Shown: positions 38,671 through 49,899 of the stretch, piece by piece
Position numbering within the stretch: the stretch's first letter is position 1
Layout: each line of letters opens with the position of its first letter
Source of the DNA: Elymus sibiricus
Lineage: Eukaryota > Streptophyta > Magnoliopsida > Poales > Poaceae
Length of the DNA stretch: 64,000 nt
Direction of reading: 5' to 3'
NCBI GenBank assembly: GCA_039707655.1
Contig: CM077676.1
Span: forward strand, 187,670,936-187,734,935
Notes under the pieces: model-generated
Seen by the model: the letters and a program-made list of their open reading frames with translations, nothing else
What the model was told of the DNA's origin: nothing
Database searches by the model: none
Program-made: the position numbers and the translations under genes

Positions 38671-41600
38671 TTACGGGTAGAACTTGCGAAGGTGCTCGAT
38701 GTTCCAGGAGTTGCTCATTGGTAAGCCCTCTTCGGTCTCCAGGCGGACAGCGCCAGGCCTGGTGACTCGCACTACCCGGTAAGGGCCTTCCCACTTTGGC
38801 GTCAACTTGTTGGAATTCTTGGCCGACTGAACGCGCCGAAGAACAAGGTCGCCTTCCTCAAGACTCCGGGCGTGAACCTTGCGGCTATGGTAGCGGCGCA
38901 AAGCTTGCTGGTAGCGAGCGGCTCACACAGCAGCCCGAAGACGGTTCTCCTCAAGGAGCAGCGCGTCATCTTGCCGCAGCTGCTCTTGCTCAAGCTCATC
39001 ATAAGCGAGCACTCGAGGTGACCCGTATATGAGTTCCGTGGGGAGAACTGCCTCCGCTCCGTAGACCAGAGCGAAGGGCGTCTGGCCGGTGGCTCGATTT
39101 GGCGTCGTCCTGATCGACCAGAGAACCGCCGGCAGCTCATCGATCCAGCGTCTTCCATGCTTGTGCAGCTTGTCAAAAGTTCTGGTCCGGAGACCACGCA
39201 GCACTTCAGCGTTCGCCCTTTCCGCTTGGCCATTGCTTCTCGGGTGAGCAACAGAGGCAAAACAGATCTTGCCGCCAAGGTCTTCGACGTACTGCATGAA
39301 GGTGCGACTAGTGAACTGCGTACCATTGTCGGTGATGATCCTGTTCGGCACACCAAAACGGCACACAATCCCCTTGAAGAACTTGACTGCTGACTGAGCT
39401 GTCACCCTCCTCACTGCTTCCACTTCCGGCCACTTCGTGAACTTGTCGATAGCAACGTACAAGTACTCGAAGCCCCCGGCAGCGCGGGGGAAGGGACCCA
39501 GTATGTCGAGCCCCCAGACCGAGAAGGGCCAGGAGAGAGGGATCGTCTGGAGAGCTTGAGCTGGCTGATGAAGTTGCTTCGAATGAAACTGACATGCTTC
39601 ACACTTGGTTACTAGTGTCGTTGCATCCTGGAGAGCAGTAGGCCAGAAGAATCCTTGCCGGAAAGCCTTGCCGGCAAGGGCTCTTGAGCCTATGTGGGAT
39701 CCACATATGCCCCCATGAATCTCTGCCAACAGCTCTAGTCCATCCTCCCAAGGAATGCACTTCAATTTCACACCGTTGGGTCTCTTTCTGTACAGGACGT
39801 CGTCGACGAACTGGTACATACTTGACTGACGGGCTACTTTCTCAGCTTCTTCCTGCTCTTCAGGGAGTTCTCCTGTCTGAAGGAAATGGACTATTTGCTG
39901 TGCCCATGCCGGAGCCTGTGGCTCGATGACAAGGACTAAAGGCGACTCTTCAGCTGCGGGAGCATTTGCTTCTACGGCAAGAACCTGAGGTTCTTGGTGG
40001 AGCAGCTGCTCACCGGCAACCAGTATTTCTTCGGCAGCAGGGGCGCTTGCTTCGGCGGCAAGAACCTGAGGTTCTGCGCGAAGCCGCTGCTCACCGGCAA
40101 CCAGGTCATTCCCGGCAAGATCCTTGCCGGGGGCTTCGGGAAGCCCTGCCGGGAAGTACTCGCCGGTACTTAACTTTCTTCTCTTATCAGGCCTTGTCGA
40201 TGGCGACACGGATGGTTGAGTCAAGCGGAGCACAAAAGTCCCTGGTTCCACGGGCAGCTTGAGTGCGGCACGCTTCGACAGGTCATCGGCAATGCTGTTC
40301 TCTGATCGGGGAACATGCTCTGTCTGAAGACCGTCAAAGCGCTCCTCCAGCTTCCTCACTTCATCGACGTATGCTTCCATCAACGGGCTCTGATAGTCTT
40401 TGTTGACCTGTCTCACGACGAGCTGGGAGTCACCTCTGACGATGAGCTTCTTGATCCCAAGGTCTGCCGCGATCCTAAGACTGGCAAGCAGTCCTTCATA
40501 CTCTGCCGTGTTGTTGGTCGATCTCTCCCGGGAAAAATGCATCTGGATGACGTACTTGAGGTGCTCTCCGGTGGGTGCGACAAGCAACACGCCGGCACCG
40601 GCGCCTTGCAGCGAAAAGGCTCCATCAAAGTACATGATCCATTCTCGATCTGTTTCCTTGCCGGGAATCGCTGATTCTTGAACTTCATCGTCTGGCGTTG
40701 GGGTCCATTCTGCAATGAACTCTGCCAAGGCTTTGCTCTGGATAGTTGAAGAACTTTCAAACTTGAGACCAAAGCATGACAGCTCCAACGCCCACTCCAC
40801 GATCCTGCCGGTTGCTTCTGGGTTCCGGAGAATCCGTTGCAGCGGAAAGCGAGTGACGACGATGATGTCATGTGCTTGGAAATAATGACGCAGCTTCCTC
40901 GAGGCCATAAGAAGGCCGAAGAGCAGCTTTTGCACACCAGAATATCTCGACCTAGCCCCCTGCAACAGGGAGCTGACGAAATAGACTGGGCGCTGCACCA
41001 TCTTCCTCTTCTGCACTGCTTGACTTGACTGCGTGGATCTTTCCTTGTCGGCACCAGATTCTGCCGGGGTTGGCCCCGGCAGGTCGTTTGGCAGGCCTGC
41101 CGTTGCCGCTGCATTCTCCTCTGCCTCCCTCTCCGCCACTAGCACAGCACTAACCACTTGATTCGTTGCCGCTAGATATAGCAGCAATGGCTCTTGTGGC
41201 CTAGGCGCGACTAGTACTGGCGGAGAGGAGAGGTACTTCTTCAAATCCTGCAACGCTGCCTCCGCTTCTGGAGTCCATTTCATTGGACCTGCCTTCTTCA
41301 AAATTTTGAAAAATGGCAGGGCGCGCTCGGCGGACTTTGAGATGAACCTACTCAAAGCAGCGACGCAGCCGGCAAGGCGGCGCACATCCTTGACTCGTCT
41401 TGGTGCTTCAATCTGCTCAATTGCCTTGATCTTGTCGGGATTGGCTTCAATTCCACGCTGAGATACAAAGAACCCGAGAAGCTTGCCGGATGGGACACCG
41501 AACACGCACTTCTCGGGGTTGAGCTTCAGGTTGATCCTGCGCAGGTTTGCAAATGTCTCCTCCAGATCTTGAATGAGCGTTGTTTTGTCCTTGGTTTTGA

Positions 41601-42204
41601 CCACTATGTCATCCATGTAAGCTTCCATATTTCTATGCAGCTGGGCCCCGAAACCAATCTGGACAGCTCTTGCGAAGGTCGACCCAGCACTTTTCAACCC
41701 GAAAGGCATACGCAAGAAGCAGTATGTGCCACACGGAGTGATAAATGCGGTCTTCTCTTCGTCTTCTTTCGCCATGAAGATCTGGTGATAGCCTGAGTAT
41801 GCGTCAAGGAATGACAGCAAATCGCAGCCGGCAGTGGAATCCACAATCTGGTCGATGCGCGGCAAGGAAAAGGGATCTTTTGGACAGGCTTTATTGATAT
41901 CTGTAAAGTCAATACATAGCCTCCATTTACCATTCGCCTTGCGCACAACAACTGGATTGGCCAACCATGTAGGATGGAGGACTCCTCTAACCAGGCCTGC
42001 CGCCTCAAGCTTCTTAATCTCTTCTGCAATAAATTCTTGCCGCTCCAAAGCTTGCTTCCACACCTTCTGCTTGACGGGCCGCGCGTGAGGACAGACGGCT
42101 AGGTGGTGCTCAATTACCTCCCTGGGAACACCGGGGATGTCAGATGGTTGCCATGCAAACACATCGACATTCGCCCGCAGGAAGGCAACGAGCGCGCTTT
42201 CCTA
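38671..42204 (-). pseudogene. RT, dual RNase H and integrase of element E
   Basis: A single frame of more than 1,160 codons. The RT has NPVVVRKANGKWRLCIDFTD, LSFLDAYSGYHQ, RMPFGLKSAG and the catalytic EAYMDDIVVKTK. A first, degenerate RNase H with YFVSSLLQGARSRYS follows. The second is a complete-looking RNase H, with MYFDGAFSLQGAGAG, NNTAEYEGL and GDSQLVVRQV. Integrase shows HHCC-type CEACQFHSKQ, then WGLDILGPFP, TDNGTQFTS and the AERANAEVLRG catalytic Glu region. It ends EHLRKFYP at 38671. Stops lie at 42204-42202 (just upstream) and near 38922 (TGA). A Glu/Ala-rich linker with repeated VLAAEASAPAAEE lies between the second RNase H and integrase. Confidence 0.9.
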
Positions 42205-42743
42205 TTTGTCGTCAAGGGTAGAACTTATGGTGAATGTTCCCCCCGTCCCGTCCTCCTTGGCGGGCACCTTCTTGGTCTCAAGCGGAGTAGCCTTGGATTT
42301 CTAGGTCTGGCCAGCAGAGCTCTCTGGTGCACCCTCGACGGTAGTGCAGCACTCCGGAGAGGCGCGCTTGCCGGAGTTTGTACCAGAGGTCTTGCCGGGC
42401 TTCTTCTTCTTGCTAGGATCTTGAGCGGCAGGAGCATGCGCCTTGGCGGGGGACGCTGCAACTGCTTCCTGGTAAAGCTTGTCGGTGCAAATGAGCGCGT
42501 CTTTCTTGTCGGAGTGGACAGTGATGACGCTCATTGGACCGGGCATTTTCAAGACGTTGTAGGCGTAGTGCGAGGCCGCCATGAACTTAGCCAGCGCTGG
42601 GCGGCCAAGGATTCCATTGTACGGCAACGGAATCTTGGCGACGTCGAAGACGACCTTCTCCGTCCTGAAGTTCAGCTCGCTGCCGAATGTTACCGGCAGC
42701 GTGATCTTGCCTTTCGGCTGGTTCCTTCCCGGATTGCCCCTTG
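42205..42743 (-). pseudogene. Protease-RT linker of element E with frame breaks
   Basis: The frame carrying MPYNGILGRPALAKF (the end of the protease-like region) follows a one-base shift near 42740. A TAG at 42303-42301 and another at 42204-42202 interrupt the Lys/Ala-rich linker leading into RT. The region joins protease to RT in Tat elements. Confidence 0.7.
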
Positions 42744-43965
42744 AAAAGAGACTGTCTCCTCAAGGTCCTCGTCAGGAATTTGCAGCCTCTTGATGACGTC
42801 CGGTGAGATCAAGTTCAGGCCGGCCCCACCGTCAACTAACATTTTCGTCACCTGGAGGTTGCGGATCGTTGGTGAAACCAACAACGGCAAACACCCGACC
42901 GCAGTTGTGCGATCAGGGTGATCCTCGGCGTCAAAAATTATAGGCGTGTGGGACCACTTCAGTGGCTTCCGGGCATCGAGGGATGGCTCTGCGGCATTAA
43001 TCTCGCGCGCCCACTGCTTGAGCTGGCGGTGAGAGGAATGCAAGGAAGCGCCCCCGTCGACGCACATGGCCTCTGTAGCCTTCTGGAACTCGTGTTCGCT
43101 GGATTCGTCGCCCTCTGCATCATCATCATCATCTCCTTGCTCTTTGGCACGGCCCCGGGTAGGCTTCTCTTGCTGCTGTCTGGGCTTGCCGCGGCGACCT
43201 CCTCGACCGCGCTTCCTGCCAGACCCTCCGGAACCGTCTTGGGCTCTTTCCTTGTCGCGCCTTTCGTACTCGGCACGCTGTTTCTCGGCAAGCTCCTCAA
43301 CTTGCTGGCAGTCTTGGAGATCATGGCCCTTGGTGCGGTGGATCTTGCAGTACTGCTTGCCGGATCCTTCTGGCTTGTCGGCAGCCGCCAAGGCCTGACA
43401 CGCCGCACACCCGGCAACCTCCTTGTCGGGGTCGTCGGTCTTGGACTTCTTGGGGGTGCCGGTGTTGCCGGAACCTTCAACGGCAAGCACGGCCTTGCCC
43501 TTGCGCTTCTTGTTCTTCCGCCGCCCCTTCTTTGCCGGGGCAGGAGCGTCTTCGCTATCGGAGTCGACTCCAGCGCCAGCGTTCTCGCCGGGGAGCCTCC
43601 TTCCTTCTTCTGCCCGAGCACATTTATCGGCCAAAGCGTAGAGCTCGGCGACATCCCTGACTTTGTTCATCGCCAGCTCCTCCCGCATCTTACGATTGCG
43701 CACGTTCTGATGAAAGGCGCTGATGACGGCGGCGGGATGAACGTCAGGAATGTTGTGCTGGATGCGGCTGAACCTCTGGATATACTTGCGCAAAGTTTCG
43801 CCCTCCTTCTGGGGAATGATGTGAAGATCACTCTCCTGGCCAGGAGCTTGATGGCCGCCGGTGAAGGCGCCAACAAACTGATGGCACAGCTCGGCCCAAG
43901 AAGAGATGGAATTCTCGGGCAGGTGCATCAACCACGATCTCACGTTGGGCTTCAGCACCAACGGA
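42744..43965 (-). pseudogene. gag C-terminal part and protease of element E
   Basis: The second gag frame begins at LKPNVRSWLMHLPENSIS, within the capsid. It holds YIQRFSRIQHNIPD and a zinc-knuckle-like YCKIHRTKGHDLQDC, then a Lys/Arg/Gly-rich basic stretch. The protease has the active-site-like MLVDGGAGLNLIS near 42830 on the minus strand. The DGG in place of DTG or DSG is normal in Tat elements. It is separated from the N-terminal gag by a one-base loss in the G-run near 44000. Confidence 0.82.
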
Positions 43966-45070
43966 AAGTAGTTGGCCAGTACCTTATCATCACGAGCCCC
44001 GGAGCCTGCACCGCGATGGTGTAGATGCTCAAGAACTCGGACGGATGGGTCTTGCCGTCGTACTTCTCCGGTACTTCCGGCTTGAAGGAGCGGGAGCTAG
44101 GCCACTGGACTTGCCGCAGCTCACGAGTAAACACTGGACAACCCACCTCGTAGGGTAGGCAGCCAGGGTACCCTGGCGTGGGCTCGTCAACCGCAGTCCC
44201 AACGCGCTTGTCAGACTGGCGACGTGCTTCCCTTCGGCGCTCGATGATGGTTCGAGCGTCCTCCTTCTTCCATTCCCGAAGAACGTGACGTTGATCGCAG
44301 CGAACCCGCGGATCAGATGACGCCATGGAACCATCCTCACGGGCACTGGTCCGTCGAGTTAACGACCGCTCTTGACGCAGTGGAGGGGAACGCAACGTAG
44401 TCGTTCCAGCTCCGGTCTTCTCTCCATCGCCACGCACCAGCCTAGACGACTGCAGCCGCGAGGGTTCACCCTGCTGCGGTACGTCGTTGTTAGCTAGGCC
44501 GATGAGGCTCTGGATAGCGGCTCGCCACTCGTCTAGCTTCTCCGCGGCGGGAGGGAAGTCTAGGAGCAGCTGAGCTCGCGCCAACGCCTCTGCTGGCGTA
44601 GGCGGCGGAGACAGGTGCGAAGAACGTGAGGTGCTCAAACTCCTAACAGGGTTAGAAGGAGCACCATCACGGCTCTGCACCCGCGCGCGGCTCCCACCAG
44701 CGTGCTGGCGCGGATCTTGGCCCTGCACACCCTGGGAGTGATGCGCAGGGGTCTTTCCATGCGGACGCCTAGAACCACCAAGGTCTTGAGGCCGCACGTC
44801 ACGCGCGTGCTGAGAAGGTCGCGGTGCATGCGCCGGCATATTCGTCCTGGAAGGCTCCGCTCCATCCTTGGAAGTCGCTGCACCACCCGCAGGTTGCGCA
44901 GCTCCATCCTTGGACCTGTTGCTCGTCCGGCTCAGATCGCCGGAACGCCGTGGAAGCTCGGAGCCTCCACCTCCTCCACCTGCATCCACCCCGTCGCCTG
45001 TGCGCGCAGCATCAGGCACGACGGATGCAGATGGACCAACCGCCGTGAAACCCTTTTTCTTGGGAGCCAT
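43966..45070 (-). pseudogene. gag N-terminal part of element E
   Basis: It starts MAPKKKGFTAVGPS at 45070, about 64 bp inside the primer binding site. The first ~200 residues are Ser/Arg/Pro-rich and probably disordered. The capsid begins near KPEVPEKYDGKTHPSEFL. The frame is lost near 44000 by a one-base change in a G-run, and the capsid continues in the next frame. The start matches the truncated gag of element B (6139). Confidence 0.85.
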
Positions 45071-45133
45071 GGTGGTGAAGATGATCGAAGATCTGACGCG
45101 CTGATCGCTAGATCAGGTTCGCACAACCTCGAT

Positions 45134-45152
45134 CCCCTACCTGGCGCGCCAA
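45134..45152 (-). other. Primer binding site of element E
   Basis: On the minus strand, TTGGCGCGCCAGGTAGGGG follows the LTR end after three bases. It matches the site of element B with small changes. Confidence 0.8.
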
Positions 45153-45155
45153 AGA

Positions 45156-46002
45156 TGTCGTGGGAAACGAACACCTATGGGATCGCTATCGAGCGGATCC
45201 CTTTACGGTTCGGCAAGGGGAGAGGATTGCACAAAGAGCAGAACTAACGAACAGCACACGGGGATTTACCCAGGTTCGGGCCGCACGGATGCGTAAAACC
45301 CTACTCCTGCTTTGATTGTATTACTGTGGATGTTCTTTGTCAAGTTCTGGGAGCTACAGTGGCAGCTACGCATGCAGAACGGGTCCAATCTCAGAAGTGC
45401 CCCCTCTCCCTGTACGCCTCGGGCCTCCTTTTATATGAGTCAAAGGGGCTACCACAGTGGCGTACGAGATAAGGCATGAGGTGGAAAGTAGCCACAGTGT
45501 TATCATACCTAACCCTGACGGCTTAGGACAAACTCATTAAATGCACCGTGAGGTGTCCGTCGAGGTGTCCCTTAGCGTCTTGGGCTTGGAAAAGCTTTAC
45601 AGGGGATGGGCAAAAGCAGCCATCCCATCAGCACCGCTTAAGCATCTCGTGGCCAGCATTACGCCCCGTCACCATGAGGACAAGCCCTAAACGACAAGGT
45701 TGGCCGCTGCACTGGAGCGATAGCGCTGCACTGTGCAGAGCCTTGCCGGGACCGAATCCTTGCCGGGCCCGGGGCTTGCCGGGACCGGGTCTTGCCGGGC
45801 GTGAGGCCTTGCCGGCAAAGGTCTTGCCGGGCCTCTGCAACCCTTTGGTCTTCTGTCTGGTTGTTGACTTGAACGCCTCGTTGGCATCTTAGTCTTGTGA
45901 TTACTCATAGCTATTCCCCGGCAAGGCCTGCCGCGGCATGGCTACTACTGCCCGTGCACAAGTAAGGGGTACTAAAAAGGCCCATACTTTAGTACACCGA
46001 CA
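45156..46002 (-). repeat. 5' LTR of element E
   Basis: 847 bp and nearly identical to 32687-33534. It contains the minus-strand TATA box at 45436-45429 (context CATATAAAAGGAGG) and several TTGCCGGG words. Confidence 0.93.
45429..45436 (-). promoter_or_regulatory. TATA box in element E 5' LTR
   Basis: ATATAAAA on the minus strand, about 275 bp before the LTR's inner edge. It is the likely core promoter for the genomic RNA of E. Confidence 0.65.
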
Positions 46003-47781
46003 GGGAACGACGCCGTCAGGGTGTCTCCGGAGACGCCACTGGCACAGGGAGGACCGCCGTCGTGTGTCCGATCCATCTCCTTCATCTCCCGACCTCGCCG
46101 CCGTCGGTGAGCCGCCCTCTTACTGTTCCTCTCTTTTTCTTTTTAAATCTGACAGCGGGGCCCACTCGTCAGTGACACGTCACACGCCGAAGTGGTACCT
46201 AAGTGGAGGCGCCCTGGCGTTTTACGCCTTCGACGTGGCCCTCCCAGAGGTTTTATAATTTCTGTTTAAATCCAACTTTGACCAGAAACTTTGACTGTTC
46301 ATAACTTTTTATCCACAAGTCCAAATCAATTGATTATTTTTGCATTATCTTTGTCTTGAGCCCCTCTATTTTCTGGTAAATTTTGGTATTTTTCTCATGT
46401 GTACAGAATTTCTGGTGAACAGAAATGTATTATGTGACATTTTCTTTTGCTATTTTAAAATATTTTCAGAAGGAAATCCTTTTGGTTTTGAAGACCAGGA
46501 GTTTGTGGACAACCCAACTGAGCAAGGCAAGCCACATCATCCATTACATGAAGCATTTCAATAGTATTGGTTTATTAATTGAATTATGTGCATTATTTTA
46601 ATATGTGAAAATTCATAGTAAATGATAGTGTTGCATAGCTACTTCCATATTAATTTATTCATGATAAACAACCTTGCTTGTTATGTACTTGCTAAAACTA
46701 AGCTTAATGGTTGATCAAGTGCCACCGACCTGGACTTACCCGTGTAGCCACATCTGCCAGAATGGGACGACCTTGACTTGGTCTGACCGCGTGCTCTTTT
46801 ATCGGTACCACCAAAGAGGGAGGGTTATGCGTGCGTGCTACCCTGATCAGGTAGGCGACGATAACCCTGTGAGCCAGTTGAGTTATTTGCCGGCGTCCCC
46901 GTTTGGGACAGTTTAGTTGGCCACGACGGTGGCAGGTGTCACGGGGTGACACAGAGGCCACCCAGGGCATGACTCCGGGGGAGGATGATTGTCGGTGGTA
47001 CGGTGGAGGAGTCACGGGTTAGGCAAGTTTCGTTGGAGCAGCACCGGTCCACCCGGAAGGGAAGTGTACCGAGGTACGGGACCAGGAGCTCCATGGTGTG
47101 GGAAAAATGCGCAACCTCTGCAGAGTGTAAGAATCTATTCGAATAGCCGCGCCCACGGTATTGGACACAGTCTGCACTAGGTCACACTGAGGGGTCAACC
47201 ATAATAATAATAATGATGGAAGAACTTGTCTTATGTTTGGAAGTGCTCAGTGGATCACGAGTATTCCGAGGGTTGTGGTACAACCCGGAAGAGAGTAAGT
47301 TGATGTTCGGTAACAGTAAGTAAGCAACTCAAGCATTTAACATGTTCATTGCCATGCTGTTGTTTGCTGCATTGTTTTGGTTGTTGTGAGCTTGCGAGTA
47401 CATTCCAAGTACTCACCTGGCGTGTCATGCCAGATGCAGGAGAAGCCGAGGATGGAGGTCCCGATGGTTCGTGCTACGCTAACTAGGTCGTTTCCCAGCA
47501 GTGTGCCTATGGGATGGAATTTCCCGCACGATATTCCGCTACGCTGTAGAGTTTCCTTAGTACTGAGGCCCTTGTTGTTCCATAAATAATGTAGATATTG
47601 TCATAGCACGTGTAGTACTTCTGGCCTCGTTACCTGATGTAATTCCCGAGCTTGTACTTGTTCAATATTAATAAAGATCAGTTCAGTTCTATTCCAAGTT
47701 GTTGTGTGTTTCTAGAAGACATGATCTCTGGGTTGGAAACACGGGGTAAACCGGTTCTCTGAGCCAGGGTGCCACGCTTAA

Positions 47782-48982
47782 TATCGCAAAACTATTGCAA
47801 GCAATCAAACTTATCATATTCAGTGATCTACATGAAAGTTTTTATTATATCCCTCTTGAATACCTATCATATCAGGACCAAATTCATAACCCATGCATAT
47901 TACCATTGCTATTTATTAGACTTTCTAAAAGATATAAATGAAGCATGAGAGTGCAACTATTTCTTTTAAATATAACCACCGCCGTGCTCTAAAATATATA
48001 AGTGAAGCACTAGAGCAACTGCCTAGCTCAAAAGATATAAGTGAAGCACATAGAGTATTCTAACAAATCACGAATAATGTGTGTCCCTCTCAAAACGGTG
48101 TGTTCAGCAATTTGTGACAAACTAAAAAGCAAACAAATGCAAACAAACTATATCACAAGACGCTCCAAGTAAAACACATATCATGTGATGAATAAAAATA
48201 TAGCTCCAAGTGAGTTACCGATAGATTGTAGACGAAAGAGGGGATGCCTTCCGGGGCATCCCCAAGCTTAGACGCTTGAGTCTTCCTTGAATATTACCTT
48301 GGGGTGCCTTGGGCATCCCCAAGCATAGGCTCTTGCCGCTCCTTATTCCTTTATCCATCGTAATCTCACCCAAAACTTGAAAACTTCAGCACACAAAACT
48401 CAACAGAAACCTCGTGAGATCCGTTAGTATAACAAACAAATCTTAAACTTTAGGTACTGTTGTAAATTGATTCATATTTAATATTTGCATAATGCTACTG
48501 TACTCCAACTTCTCCATGACTCATACCCCCCGATATGATCCATAGATTCATCAAAATAAGCAAACTATGCAACTAAAGCAGAATCTATCTAAAACAGAAC
48601 AGTCTGTAAAGATCTATTTAAAATTGATACTTATGTAACTCCAAAAATTCTTAAAAATTACAAAAACGTAAACAATTCATATACCAATACTGTGTAAAAA
48701 TTTCAGATTTTTCTGACGCTCCAGTACAGAATTAAAATTCCAGCACTGGACGCAAAACTTTCTGTTTTCCAAACAACATCAATTATACTATCATCAACAT
48801 CATCCCAAAGGCATTACTTGGCACAAACACTAATTAAAACATAAAAATACAATCATAACAAAGGCTATAATTGTGTAAACACTGAAGAACAGAAAGTAAA
48901 AGCAAAAATTTATTTTATTCATTGGGTTGCCTCCCAACAAGCGCTATTGTTTTATGCCCCTAGCTAGGCATAATGCATAGTT
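47782..48982 (-). mobile_element. 5' internal region of element C, non-coding part
   Basis: AT-rich sequence between the end of D and the C ORF. It contains short repeated phrases such as AAGATATAAGTGAAGCA (three times near 47930-48050) and GGCATCCCCAAGC (twice near 48260-48320). No gene is recognised. Confidence 0.6.
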
Positions 48983-49684
48983 TCAAGTGTTGTCATCCTT
49001 GGTTTTAACAGCCTTAGGTGTGTGACTTTCAGGAGGTTTTTCAAAAACAATGGGGAACACATCATCAACCAAAATTTTAGGGTCATTAATGCTGCTTTCT
49101 TCAAACCCTTGTTGGTTCCCTTTTACAATCCAAGAGTACTTCTGATTAATTCCATTAAAAACTTGTTGGATGATATGTAGGGGAGGAACTTCTTTTTTAG
49201 TATTTTTATCAAAAGCATGGTGATCATGAAAACCATTTCTCAACATATATTCCTCGTTATATAAAATTTCATCTATCACAGGATTTTCTTGGCTCATATT
49301 ATAGAAATCAAAGATCTCTCTAGCTTCTCGTACTATGTAATCAAACTCATACATAAGGATAAGAGTAGCTATCTTTTTAGCTTTAGGGTTATTTATAACC
49401 AGCAACTCATAAAACAATCTTTGCAAGGTAGGGTGAGTGTGGATAAATATTCTTTCAAGTTTAAGAATGAGTGCGGAGATAGCCTCCCCAAAACTGTTGG
49501 TTCTTTTTAGAATTGGAGTGTCATTACAAACCAAAGTTCCCGTGCAATTAAAGAACTCTTGAATAATGTTTTTCCCTATGACATTTCCACTCCCTACTAT
49601 AAAAAAAATTTAGTATAAATTTGAGGGAATTTCTATCTTAGGGATTTTACCATCCTCACTTTTTTCAATAACAAACTCAGACAT
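48983..49684 (-). pseudogene. ORF of element C (unknown protein, one internal stop)
   Basis: The frame starts MSEFVIEKSEDGKIPK at 49684 and meets a TAA near 49615, before a T-rich stretch. It then continues in the same frame for about 200 codons, including MSQENPVIDEILYNEEYMLRN-type sequence (given by its parts SQENPVIDEIL and YNEEYMLRN). It contains no gag, protease or RT motif that I recognise. Its place next to the primer binding site is that of gag. I do not know its function. Confidence 0.6.
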
Positions 49685-49870
49685 AGTGGCAACTTCAAGC
49701 AAAGCGAGCAAACTAGCAAACAAGCAAATAAAAATATTTTTGTGTTTTTGTAAAAAAAAATTAGAAGTGAGGGAGGTGAAAACGAGAGGAAAATGAAAAT
49801 AAAAGGCAAATAAAGTAAATGCAAGTGGATGATAGTTTGTGCGAAGGTACTTGGTAATTTTGATGATGTC

Positions 49871-49888
49871 TCCCCGGCAACGGCGCCA
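49871..49888 (-). other. Primer binding site of element C
   Basis: On the minus strand, TGGCGCCGTTGCCGGGGA lies 11 bases inside the right LTR. It resembles the Athila-type site that pairs with an aspartate tRNA, and element F2 has nearly the same site at 60088. Confidence 0.85.
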
Positions 49889-49899
49889 GAAATTCTTCC

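Larger units (their letters stand above)
32687..46002 (-). mobile_element. Element E: 13.3-kb Tat-lineage Gypsy with antisense gene
   Basis: The LTRs are 32687-33534 (848 bp, 3' LTR) and 45156-46002 (847 bp, 5' LTR). The primer binding site is at 45152-45134 and the polypurine tract next to 33535. Reading leftward it encodes gag, protease, RT, RNase H, a second RNase H-like domain and integrase. On the plus strand between integrase and the 3' LTR it carries a spliced antisense gene. Dual RNase H domains and an antisense ORF at this place mark the Tat/Ogre/Retand lineage. Two frameshifts and several stops break gag-pol. By eye the LTRs differ at roughly 15-20 sites, so it is younger than D. 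Confidence 0.93.
10195..47776 (+). mobile_element. Element D: Tekay/Del-type chromovirus Gypsy with an extra ORF
   Basis: After removing the CACTA insertion (18295-29943) and element E with its TSD (32687-46007), the element is about 12.6 kb. The LTRs are 10195-13659 and 31017-47776 (about 3.4 kb each without E), starting TGTGACACCC and ending GGGTGCCACA. A TTGGTATCAGAGCC primer binding site lies at 13664 and a GGGGGG polypurine tract before 31017. The interior encodes an upstream ORF, gag, protease, RT, RNase H, integrase and a chromodomain. All gag-pol parts are in a single frame broken by six stop codons. Long LTRs, initiator-Met PBS and the chromodomain place it in the Tekay/Del lineage. 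Confidence 0.9.
31017..47776 (+). repeat. 3' LTR of element D, split by element E
   Basis: The LTR halves are 31017-32681 plus the TSD, and 46008-47776. It starts TGTGACACCC and ends GGGTGCCACG (last base changed from A). It keeps the TATA box at 32391-32398. Compared with the 5' LTR there are several small indels, including a short deletion near 46105. Confidence 0.87.

Noticed and set aside
42918..44024. 368-codon plus-strand ORF opposite element E gag
   Set aside because: It is the shadow of the gag/protease frame on the other strand. The Leu/Val-rich translation mirrors the Lys/Glu/Asp-rich Gag coding, and it has no promoter or domain.
48983..49684. Reading the element C ORF as a host gene
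   Set aside because: It lies between the primer binding site and the rest of an LTR element on the element's sense strand, exactly where gag would start. It is therefore an element ORF, although its function is unknown.
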